DNA of 64,000 nucleotides from Streptomyces chattanoogensis (lineage in GTDB: Bacteria > Actinomycetota > Actinomycetes > Streptomycetales > Streptomycetaceae): NCBI RefSeq assembly GCF_001294335.1, contig NZ_LGKG01000024.1, positions 177,334 through 241,333 on the forward strand, written 5' to 3'. Made by a program: the position numbers and the translations under genes. The notes beneath the pieces were generated by a model. That model saw nothing but the letters and a program-made list of their open reading frames with translations, made no database searches and was not told the origin of the DNA. This document shows, one piece after another, positions 54,132 through 61,743 of this stretch (within the stretch, counting starts at the first letter, position 1; every line of letters begins with the position of its first letter).

Positions 54132-55457
54132 AGCAACCTCCCCCGGCGACGACAGCACCTTTCGTCGCGACGCACAGCAACGAAAGTCGCACGACGAGGG
54201 CCCGCGCCGTCCCGGGACAACCCGTCCAGGGCCTTTCCGACCCTGATCCGCCGGACGGGCCTGGTCCTTGCCCACCCCGTCCGCCACATCCACCGGGCGG
54301 TCGTCGCGCAGTTCCGCGAAGAGCTTCTCCGCCCGGGGCAGGTCCCACTTCACGGCGCTGCCCTTCGGGGTCGGGAAGCCGAGGCCGGCGACGGGGACAT
54401 TGAGCCGTTTGCCGTTACCGGTCGTCACCTTCTTCATCGCCTCGAAGAGCGAGGTGAGGTTCCACAGGCTCATGTCCTTGTCCACGACGAGCGTGTCCAG
54501 CCCGGCGCTCATCGTGGGGTAGACCCGGGACGGGTCGAGGATGACGCCGGGTGTGGCCGTCTTGTGGGCAAGCGCGGCCAGGAATTTCTGCTGGTTCTTG
54601 CTGCGGCCGAGATCGCCCTGGGCCTCCTGGTGGCGCTGGCGGACGAAGGCGAGCGCCGTGCGGCCGTCGAGCGTATGGCAGCCCTTCGTCAGGTTCGCGC
54701 CCGACTTCTCGTCCTTGATGTCCTTGTCCAGGCACAGGGGCACACCGCCCACGGCGTCCACGATGCCCACGAATCCCGCGAAACCGATCTCGGTGTAATG
54801 CCCTATGCGCAGGCCCGTGTTGCGCTCGATGGTCCGTATGAGCAGGTTGGGGCCGCCGAGCGAGAAGGCCGCGTTGAGCTTGTTCTTCGAGGCGGCGTAG
54901 TGCTTGCCGGTTTCGGGGCGGATGTACGGCGGGAGCGTCACCCAGGAGTCGCGGGGCAGGCTCATCATCGTGGTGCCGTGGGCGCCGGTGTGCAGCAGGA
55001 TCATGGAGTCGGTGCGGCGGCCCGCGTCCGCCGAGCCGCCGGTGTGCAGGTCCTTCCGGTCCTTGACGGAAAGGCCCACGCGGCTGTCGGACCCCACGAT
55101 CAGGTAGTTGGTGCCCTTGCCCTGCGGCGGCCGGCCGCTGATCCTGCCGAGGTCGACATCGCGCTGGAGCTCGGTGTCGGCCCAGACGTAGGTGCCGAGC
55201 GAGGTGAGGCCGAGGACGGCGGCCAGAAGGACGGCCAGTCGCGTCAGCCGGCGGCGCCGGCTGGGGCGGGGCGGGGCGGTCCTGACCCGGGGGCCCTGGC
55301 CGCCACGGCCGCCACGGCGGGTGCGGCGCCTGCGGTCGCCGGACCGGGGCGGGCTCCCGCCTCCGTACCGGTCCCCGTCGGGTATCCCGCCCGGCCAGTC
55401 GGTCATGGGCTCTTCACCAAACCCTCCGTCAAGCATGTGCCGTTCGTCACCCGTCAT
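54129..55457 (-). CDS. LytR-CpsA-Psr (LCP) family ligase
   Basis: A 442-residue LCP phosphotransferase, which joins undecaprenyl-linked glycopolymers to peptidoglycan at the outer membrane face. A basic, Arg-rich cytosolic start is followed by one anchor helix (about residues 64-86) and the LCP domain with YLIVGSDSR, RRTDSMILLH and MSLPRDSWV. It ends with a Lys/Arg/Cys-containing tail. The ATG overlaps the stop of the glycosyltransferase gene as ATGA, so the two products are made together. Alternative in-frame ATGs occur 21 and 51 bases further in. Confidence 0.92.
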   Translation of the reverse strand: MTGDERHMLDGGFGEEPMTDWPGGIPDGDRYGGGSPPRSGDRRRRTRRGGRGGQGPRVRTAPPRPSRRRRLTRLAVLLAAVLGLTSLGTYVWADTELQRDVDLGRISGRPPQGKGTNYLIVGSDSRVGLSVKDRKDLHTGGSADAGRRTDSMILLHTGAHGTTMMSLPRDSWVTLPPYIRPETGKHYAASKNKLNAAFSLGGPNLLIRTIERNTGLRIGHYTEIGFAGFVGIVDAVGGVPLCLDKDIKDEKSGANLTKGCHTLDGRTALAFVRQRHQEAQGDLGRSKNQQKFLAALAHKTATPGVILDPSRVYPTMSAGLDTLVVDKDMSLWNLTSLFEAMKKVTTGNGKRLNVPVAGLGFPTPKGSAVKWDLPRAEKLFAELRDDRPVDVADGVGKDQARPADQGRKGPGRVVPGRRGPSSCDFRCCASRRKVLSSPGEVA

Positions 55458-57691
55458 CTCGAGGACAGACTCCGGTACGCCACCGGCTGCCCGATCTGCT
55501 GTGCGGCGGTGCCGGAGCGCTGCATGCGCTGCCATTTCAGCCGGGTGCCGAGGAGGAAGGCGACCACGGACTGGATGACCACCAGATACATCAGCTGCCG
55601 GTAGACCAGGAGCTGGAACGGCATCGCCCACAGCGCCCGCACGTTCTCGCCGTCCAGCCGCAGCGCGTATCCGGCGCAGGTCAGCTGGAGGGCGAGGAAG
55701 CCGAGCCACACCCCGGCCGACAGCACGGGACCGCGGAAGAGGGCCCCGTACAGCGCGAAGACGTCGACGACCGGCGCGAGCAGCGGCAGGGCGACCTGGA
55801 AGAGCACGAGGTAGCTCAGCCCGCGGCGGCCGAAGCGTCCGGCCGGGCCCAGTTCGGCCACGGCACGGCGGTGCTTCCACATGGCCTGGAGCGTGCCGTA
55901 GCACCAGCGGTAGCGCTGCCGCCACAACTGGCGCAGGGAGGTGGGAACTTCGGTCCAGGCGATGGCGTTTTCTTCGTAGACCACCCGCCAGCCCGCCTGC
56001 CACAGGGCCATCGTCAGATCGGTGTCCTCGGCGAGGGTGTCCTCGCTGACCCCGCCGACGCCCATCAGCGCGTCCCGGCGGAAGGCGCCGATGGCACCGG
56101 GGACGGTCGGCATGCACTCCAGCACCTCGAACATCCGGCGGTCGAGGTTGAAGCCGAAGACATACTCCAGGTGCTGCCATCTGCCCAGCAGGCGGCGCCG
56201 GTTGCCGACCTTGGTGTTGCCGCTGACCGCGCCGACGGCCGGGTGGGCGAGCGGCTGGATGAGACGCTGGACGGCGTCCGGTTCGAAGACGGTGTCGGCG
56301 TCGACCATGACGACGATGTCGTGTCCCGCATGCGCCAGGCCGGTGTTGAGGGCGGCGGCCTTGCCGGCGTTGGGCTGCCGGATCACCAGGACGCGGGGAT
56401 CGTCGATCCGGCCGGCGAGGTCCGCGGTTCGGTCCGTCGACCCGTCGTCGATCACGATGATCTGCAGCTGCCGGTGGGTGGAGGCGAGCAGCGAACGGAC
56501 GGTGGACTCGATGCCCGCCTCTTCGTTGTAGGCGGGGACCAGGACCGTCACCGGGTCGGTGACCTCCCGCAGCCGCGGCGATCCGGGGCGGAAGCGCGTC
56601 AGCCGCCGGACATGGGTGCGGGCGAAGAAGACCAGCATCAGCAGTCGCAGCACCCCCAGCGCGCCCGCGATCCCGAGTACCCAGGTCATCCCGCCGACAA
56701 ACGCGTGCCCGAGGGCCTTGGTCCAGATCAGCGCGGTGCCCTGCCACCGCTCGAGGACGGACGCCGGCATATCGGTCGAGAGCATCCCGGCGCCGGACGT
56801 CACCGTGGTGAACTTCTCGACACTCCGGTCGCCGAGCAGCTTCTCGGTCTCCTTGTAGGCGACATCGTCCTGGTCGAGCTGCCGAATCAGGCCCTGCGAC
56901 GGCTTACGGAACCACCGGTCGGCGGCGACCAGCGTGTACCCCTGCGCGCCGGCCCGCCGGGCCGCCTTCCACTCGGCGCCGCACATGGTGTCCACCGCGG
57001 TGGTCTGCGGCAGCCGCAGCAGACCGGTGTGGATGCCCGCGGAGCCCGCCAGCGCCTGCTGGGTGAGCGACAGCTCGAGCGAGGCGCGCAGCGGCGAGGC
57101 CGAGCCCATGGCGGCACCGGTGTAGGTGTTCGAGCCGATCTCGTGGCCCTCGGCCCTGATCCGCCGCACCAGGTCCGGGTATTGGGCCGCCTTGGCGCCG
57201 TTGACGAAGAAGGTGGCGTGGGCGTGGTGCCTGCGCAGCAGGCCGAGCAGGCGGGGCGTCCATACGGGGTCGGGTCCCCCGTCGTAGGTGAGCGCGACGG
57301 TACGGGCGGGCACCGCGGCGGAGGTCACCCTGTCACCGTCGAACCGGAGGACCGGGCCGCCCTTGGCCACGGCCTCGGGCACGGGGCTGGTGCAGTCCTG
57401 CCGCCTCGTGGCGGCGTCGACCTCGTGGGTGGTCCACCCTTCGAAGAGCAGGGCGCCGAACATCATGGGGAGGACGAGGACCAGGAGCAGCCAGTGTCCG
57501 CGCGGATCACGCGACTGCGCGTGCCGGCCTCGGTTCGAGCGGGGCCTCACGCCGGGCCCGGGAGGGCCGCGGCCGCGGCCGCGGCGGGGATGGTGTGTCT
57601 TCGGCCGGCGGACCGTCGGCAGGAGGCGAGGGGGACGGCTGTGACCGCTTTCGGCGTGACCTTTCCGCACCGGGTGCAACCGGCCGCACAT
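55454..57691 (-). CDS. Bifunctional-type membrane glycosyltransferase with degenerate NodB domain
   Basis: About 745 residues. After a cytosolic N-tail and a membrane helix comes an extracytoplasmic NodB-like domain whose motifs are degraded: TYDGGPDP near 132 lacks the second aspartate of TFDDGP, and GHEIGSNTYTG near 180 lacks both histidines. Then a helix leads to a GT2 domain with PAYNEEAG near 384, DADT near 462, AEDTDLT and RQRYRW near 590, followed by C-terminal membrane helices, as in processive synthases. It probably makes and extrudes a polysaccharide without deacetylating it. The start is uncertain: ATG 57691 with GATTAT five bases upstream, or ATG 57718. Confidence 0.87.
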   Translation of the reverse strand: MCGRLHPVRKGHAESGHSRPPRLLPTVRRPKTHHPRRGRGRGPPGPGVRPRSNRGRHAQSRDPRGHWLLLVLVLPMMFGALLFEGWTTHEVDAATRRQDCTSPVPEAVAKGGPVLRFDGDRVTSAAVPARTVALTYDGGPDPVWTPRLLGLLRRHHAHATFFVNGAKAAQYPDLVRRIRAEGHEIGSNTYTGAAMGSASPLRASLELSLTQQALAGSAGIHTGLLRLPQTTAVDTMCGAEWKAARRAGAQGYTLVAADRWFRKPSQGLIRQLDQDDVAYKETEKLLGDRSVEKFTTVTSGAGMLSTDMPASVLERWQGTALIWTKALGHAFVGGMTWVLGIAGALGVLRLLMLVFFARTHVRRLTRFRPGSPRLREVTDPVTVLVPAYNEEAGIESTVRSLLASTHRQLQIIVIDDGSTDRTADLAGRIDDPRVLVIRQPNAGKAAALNTGLAHAGHDIVVMVDADTVFEPDAVQRLIQPLAHPAVGAVSGNTKVGNRRRLLGRWQHLEYVFGFNLDRRMFEVLECMPTVPGAIGAFRRDALMGVGGVSEDTLAEDTDLTMALWQAGWRVVYEENAIAWTEVPTSLRQLWRQRYRWCYGTLQAMWKHRRAVAELGPAGRFGRRGLSYLVLFQVALPLLAPVVDVFALYGALFRGPVLSAGVWLGFLALQLTCAGYALRLDGENVRALWAMPFQLLVYRQLMYLVVIQSVVAFLLGTRLKWQRMQRSGTAAQQIGQPVAYRSLSSR

Positions 57692-57776
57692 GGTCGATAA
57701 TCGAGTAATTCCTGCCATTTTCGGTACCGTTGGGCCTCACACATGGTGGGCGAGTGTACTCATGACGATCACGGGT

Positions 57777-57805
57777 GCAGGCGCCGTGGAGCACCGGCGA
57801 CCTGC
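57777..57805 (-). terminator. Hairpin after the APC permease
   Basis: GCAGG-CGCCG at 57777-57786 pairs with CGGCG-a-CCTGC at 57795-57805 with one bulge, about 35 bases beyond the permease stop on the minus strand. Confidence 0.5.
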
Positions 57806-57839
57806 CTCTTGTGAGCGGGGTGACAACTCTTGCCGGCTC

Positions 57840-59906
57840 TTACCGGCCACGCTCCGGCTGCGATCCGGGCCCGGCGGTCCGGGACCACGGAGGCAGCGCC
57901 GGCTCCCCCCGGCGCACGGATCCGGGGGCGCGCCGGCTGGGGCGGTGCGGGTGGCGTTCGTACGAGCTGAGGTGCCAGGGGACGCTGGTGACCATGACGC
58001 CCGGGGCGAAGAGCAGACGGCTTTTGAGCCAGAGGGCGGACTGGTTGTGGAGCAGGTTCTCCCACCAGCGGCCGACCACGTATTCGGGGATGAAGACGCT
58101 GATCACATCGCGGGGGCTGGTGCGGCCGATGGACCGTACGTACTCCACGACCGGACGGGTGACCTCGCGGTAGGGGGAGGCGAGGGTTTTCAGCGGGGTG
58201 TCGAAACCCGTTGCGTCCCATTGCGATTTGAGCGCCTCGGCCTCGTTGCGGTCGACGGCGACGGTCAGCGCTTCCAGGACGTCGGGGCGGGTGGCGCGGG
58301 CGTAGGCCAGGGCTCGGAGCGTCGGTTTGTGGAGGGTGGAGACCAGGACGACGGCGTGGACGCGTGAGGGCGCCACGGTCTCCGCCCGGGGGTCGGCAAC
58401 CGCGAGCTCGGCCGCGGTGTTGTCGTAGTGACGGCGGATGCCGCGCATCATCACCCACAGCACGACGGCCGCGATCACCGCCAGATAGGCACCCTGCGTG
58501 AATTTCGTGAGCAGCACGACGACGAGCACCAGTCCGGTGACCACGGCGCCGACGGCGTTGATGGCGCGGGCGGTGTGGTGGTGCCGCCGTCGGGCCGCGG
58601 TCGGCTCGGCGCGCAGGGCGCGGTTCCAGTGTCGGACCATGCCGGTCTGGGAGAGCGTGAAGGAGGTGAAGACGCCCAGGATGTAGAGGTGGATGAGGTT
58701 GGTGACGGAGGCGTGGAAGGCCCACAGCAGGGCTCCGGCCACCAAGGCCAGCGCGACGATGCCGTTGGAGAAGGCCAGCCGGTCGCCGCGGGTGTGCAGC
58801 TGGCGTGGCAGATAGCGGTGCTGGGCCAGGATCGAGGCCAGGAGGGGGAATCCGTTGAAGGCGGTGTTGGCGGCGAGGACGAGGACCAGCGCGGTGGCGG
58901 TCTGGATGTAGAAGAAGCCGACGCTGTGCGCTCCGCCGAAGACCGACGCGGCGAGCTGGGCGATGACGGTGCGCTGCGGGGTGGTGTGGCAGTTGCCGGT
59001 GAAGCCGGTGAGCCGGCAGGTGTCCTCGGCGATATGCACCTGGGAGATCAGGGCCAGCGCCGTGATCCCGGAGAACATCAGGATCGCGATCAGGCCCATG
59101 GCGCCCATCGTGGTCGCGGCGTTCTGCGATTTCGGCTTGCGGAACGCCGGGACACCGTTGGAGATGGCCTCCACACCGGTCAGCGCCGTACACCCGCTGG
59201 AGAACGCCCGCAGCCCCAGCATCAGCAGCGCGAGGCCGGCCAGGTCGGCGTCGCCGGGTGCGGGTTCGATGCCGTACGCGGCGGATTCGGCCACCGGGGC
59301 GTCACCGATCAGCCAGCGGAAGAGTCCGGTGGCGCACATGATGAGCACCCCGGTGATGAAGAGATAGGTGGGGGCGGCGAAGGCGCGGCCGGATTCGCGG
59401 ACACCGCGCAGGTTCACGGTGGCGAGCAGCGCGACGAAGGCGATGGCCATCCCCGTCCGGTACGCATTGAGGGACGGGACGGCGGAGATGATGTTGTCCA
59501 CGCCCGAGGCGACCGAGACCGCGACCGTCATCACGTAATCGACCAGGAGGGACGCGGCCACCACCAGGCCCGCCGAGGGCCCCAGATTGGTCGAGACCAC
59601 TTCGTACGAGCCGCCGCCCGACGGGTACGCGTACACGACCTGCCGGTAGGACAGCACCACCACCGCCAGCAGGCAGACCACGGCGACCGCCGCCCAGGTG
59701 GCGAAGTGCAGATACGCCAGTCCGCCCAGGGTGAGGACCAGCAGGATTTCCTGGGTGGCGTAGGCGACCGACGACAGCGGGTCGGAGGCAAAAATCGGCA
59801 GCGCCAGGCGTTTGGGCAGCAGCGTCTCGTGCAGGCCTTCACTGGGCAGCGCGCGGCCGATCAGCAATCGTTTGACCGCATCCACGATATTCACGACTTT
59901 CACCAC
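57840..59906 (-). CDS. APC-superfamily permease with cytosolic C-terminal domain
   Basis: A 688-residue transporter. About 12 membrane helices fill residues 30-480; the first carries FASDPLSSVAYATQEIL, the signature of the KimA-like branch of APC carriers. A ~190-residue soluble C-terminal part (VHAVVLVSTLHKPTLRALAY ... VISVFIPEYVVG) resembles the regulatory tail of these proteins. KimA is a potassium importer controlled by c-di-AMP, but that substrate is only suggested by relatedness. TACGCT lies seven bases before GTG 59906, so it is probably leaderless. Confidence 0.88.
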   Translation of the reverse strand: MVKVVNIVDAVKRLLIGRALPSEGLHETLLPKRLALPIFASDPLSSVAYATQEILLVLTLGGLAYLHFATWAAVAVVCLLAVVVLSYRQVVYAYPSGGGSYEVVSTNLGPSAGLVVAASLLVDYVMTVAVSVASGVDNIISAVPSLNAYRTGMAIAFVALLATVNLRGVRESGRAFAAPTYLFITGVLIMCATGLFRWLIGDAPVAESAAYGIEPAPGDADLAGLALLMLGLRAFSSGCTALTGVEAISNGVPAFRKPKSQNAATTMGAMGLIAILMFSGITALALISQVHIAEDTCRLTGFTGNCHTTPQRTVIAQLAASVFGGAHSVGFFYIQTATALVLVLAANTAFNGFPLLASILAQHRYLPRQLHTRGDRLAFSNGIVALALVAGALLWAFHASVTNLIHLYILGVFTSFTLSQTGMVRHWNRALRAEPTAARRRHHHTARAINAVGAVVTGLVLVVVLLTKFTQGAYLAVIAAVVLWVMMRGIRRHYDNTAAELAVADPRAETVAPSRVHAVVLVSTLHKPTLRALAYARATRPDVLEALTVAVDRNEAEALKSQWDATGFDTPLKTLASPYREVTRPVVEYVRSIGRTSPRDVISVFIPEYVVGRWWENLLHNQSALWLKSRLLFAPGVMVTSVPWHLSSYERHPHRPSRRAPGSVRRGEPALPPWSRTAGPGSQPERGR

Positions 59907-60298
59907 GCGGGCGAGCGTACGGGCACGTCAGCGCGGAGCGGCGGTTTGGCGTGACCGCCAGAAGGGCTAGCCGGGCGGGGCGCGGAGCAGCGTGTTTATC
60001 GGGCCTCCAACGGGGCGTCTTTATCGGGTCCCCAATGAGACGTCCGGAATGGGTCCGTGACGGTGCGTCGAATTGATGACGGTGCGGCGCTTTCCTGCAA
60101 TCCCGGATGACCCGCGGGCACGCCTTCGGCCGGTCGGGGACGGACACGCCCGCGACCGGGACGGGGCGCGCCCGGCTGTACGGCTGTATGACCGTCGGTG
60201 CCCCCGCCCGCACCGGCCATACCCCAGGAAGCGGCACAGAGCCAATCGTGGTGTCATCGAAAGCGGGGGAAATCAACGCTCCGAAGGCGGGAGAAATC
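59907..60298. other. Divergent region between the APC permease and CBS genes
   Basis: About 390 bases. It holds the permease -10 (59914-59919), a GC-rich stretch without a clear gene, and the duplicated ribosome-site block at 60258-60299. I looked for and did not find a c-di-AMP riboswitch-like pattern. Confidence 0.5.
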
Positions 60299-60299
60299 A
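60258..60299 (+). repeat. Duplicated 18-bp ribosome-site block
   Basis: CGAAAGCGGGGGAAATCA at 60258-60275 and CGAAGGCGGGAGAAATCA at 60282-60299 match at 16 of 18 positions, 24 bases apart. The second copy ends in the ATG of the CBS gene; the first has AAC where ATG would be. Confidence 0.7.
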
Positions 60300-60736
60300 T
60301 GGCTAAGACGCTGAAGGCCCGAGACATCATGACCGCCGGGGTGCAGTGCGTGGGCGCCCACCAGACGCTCCTCGACGCATCGAAAATGATGCGCGACATG
60401 AACGTCGGTTGTCTGCCCATCTGCGGTGACAACAACAGGCTCACGGGCATGATCACCGACCGTGACATCGTTATCCGGTGTTGCGCCGAAGGAATCGATC
60501 CGGCGACGGTACAGGCCGGCTCCCTGGACAGGCCGCTGCACTGGATCGACGCCGAAGCGGACGCCACCGAAGTCCTGCAGACCATGGAAACGCACCAGAT
60601 CAAGCGCCTTCCGGTGATCGATGTCAAGGGCGGTCACCAGCTGGTCGGAATGATCACCGAGGCCAATCTCGCGAAGAATCTCAGCGACGAACAGATCGCG
60701 GAATTCGCCAGCCGGGTGTACGCGGCCGCAGGCTGA
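60299..60736 (+). CDS. Twin CBS-domain protein
   Basis: A 145-residue protein made of two CBS motifs. The first has DIMTAGVQCVGAHQTLLDAS and GMITDRDIVIR, the second ATEVLQTMETHQIKRLPVID and GMITEANLAK. Such stand-alone CBS pairs usually bind adenosine nucleotides and regulate a partner. GGGAGAA precedes the ATG. It diverges from the APC permease gene, a possible partner. The open frame further upstream has no start with a ribosome site. Confidence 0.92.
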   Translation: MAKTLKARDIMTAGVQCVGAHQTLLDASKMMRDMNVGCLPICGDNNRLTGMITDRDIVIRCCAEGIDPATVQAGSLDRPLHWIDAEADATEVLQTMETHQIKRLPVIDVKGGHQLVGMITEANLAKNLSDEQIAEFASRVYAAAG

Positions 60737-60823
60737 GGCGTCCGCACGGCCGCGGCCGGGGAGCCGGCGCCCGTCGGCCACCAGCCGGCGGGCTCGCCGG
60801 AACGCCGGCGGCCCCGGCGCGGC

Positions 60824-61675
60824 TCACTCCGCAGGACCCGGACGGCTCGCCTTCACCGAGTACATGAGAGGAATGCGCGGCCGGTTGCCGGGAAACCGGT
60901 AGAAGCCGTCGTCGTTGCGCCGCAGCGCGCGGAATCGCTCGAACATGGTCATGTCGTGTTCGTGCAGGAAATCGATCCGCAGCCCGGCGCCGGCCAGGGC
61001 CGTGATGACATCGCCGAGCGGATGCTGCCATTCGACGCTGCGATTGTTGGCGGTCGGCGCACTGAAGTCCGTATAACTTCCGGGGGTTTCCTCCACCCAC
61101 GCATCGCGGCTGAAGTAGTCGTAGGTGATGCGCGAGCCCGTCTCCTCGTCCAGGGCGTCGCACAGCGGGTGGAATTCGGCGAGGTAGAGAAAGCCGCCGG
61201 GAGCGACGAGGGAGGCGGCGGTCTCGGCCCAGCGAACCACGTCCGGGAGCCAGTTCAGGGCGCCGATGCCGGTGTAGACGATGTCGTACGACGCGTCGGG
61301 GACGGCCTCGGCGGCGTCGTAGACGTCGGCGGCGACGAAGGAGGCGCGGTCGGGGCCGTAGCCGAGTTCGGCGGCCAGTTCGCGGGCGGTCTCGATGGCC
61401 GGTTCGGAGAAGTCCAGGCCGACGACGTGGGCCGCGCCGCGGTGGACCCAGGACAGGGTGTCCTGGCCGAAGTGGCACTGGAGATGCAGCAGCGTACGGC
61501 CGGTGACATCGCCGACCTCCGCGGTCTCGAAGTCGCGGATCACGTCCCGGACCCGGCGGAATCCGTCCTGGTCGTAATACTCACTCGCGGTGTGGAGGGC
61601 AACGCGTTCGTCCCACCTCGCGCGGTTCGTCTCGCGCCAGTCAGCGGGACCGGTATGTCGGGGCGTGGGGCACAT
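60824..61675 (-). CDS. Class I SAM-dependent methyltransferase
   Basis: A 283-residue methyltransferase. Motif I is LLHLQCHFGQDTLSW near residue 65, followed by VVGLDFSEPAIETAREL, with motif II-like ASYDIVYTGIGALNW and GGFLYLAEFHPLCD. The glycine-rich loop is H-x-G-Q-D-T, as in a Streptomyces/mycobacterial family of small-molecule methyltransferases of unknown substrate. TAACTT lies six bases before ATG 61675 and overlaps a DnaA box. Confidence 0.9.
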   Translation of the reverse strand: MCPTPRHTGPADWRETNRARWDERVALHTASEYYDQDGFRRVRDVIRDFETAEVGDVTGRTLLHLQCHFGQDTLSWVHRGAAHVVGLDFSEPAIETARELAAELGYGPDRASFVAADVYDAAEAVPDASYDIVYTGIGALNWLPDVVRWAETAASLVAPGGFLYLAEFHPLCDALDEETGSRITYDYFSRDAWVEETPGSYTDFSAPTANNRSVEWQHPLGDVITALAGAGLRIDFLHEHDMTMFERFRALRRNDDGFYRFPGNRPRIPLMYSVKASRPGPAE

Positions 61676-61684
61676 GCGGCGAAG

Positions 61685-61693
61685 TTATCCACA
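61685..61693 (+). promoter_or_regulatory. DnaA box overlapping the methyltransferase -10
   Basis: TTATCCACA, the consensus DnaA box, overlaps the putative methyltransferase -10 (TAACTT at 61682-61687 on the minus strand). DnaA binding would block that promoter; the divergent S9 peptidase promoter lies about 45 bases away. Confidence 0.55.
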
Positions 61694-61743
61694 GGCTGAC
61701 GGCCCCGCCAACGCATTTATGGCGCCGGGCGCAGAATGGGCCC

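Noticed and set aside
59907..60298. c-di-AMP (ydaO-type) riboswitch before the APC permease or CBS gene
   Set aside because: The permease has a leaderless promoter pattern, and I could not find conserved riboswitch elements on either strand.
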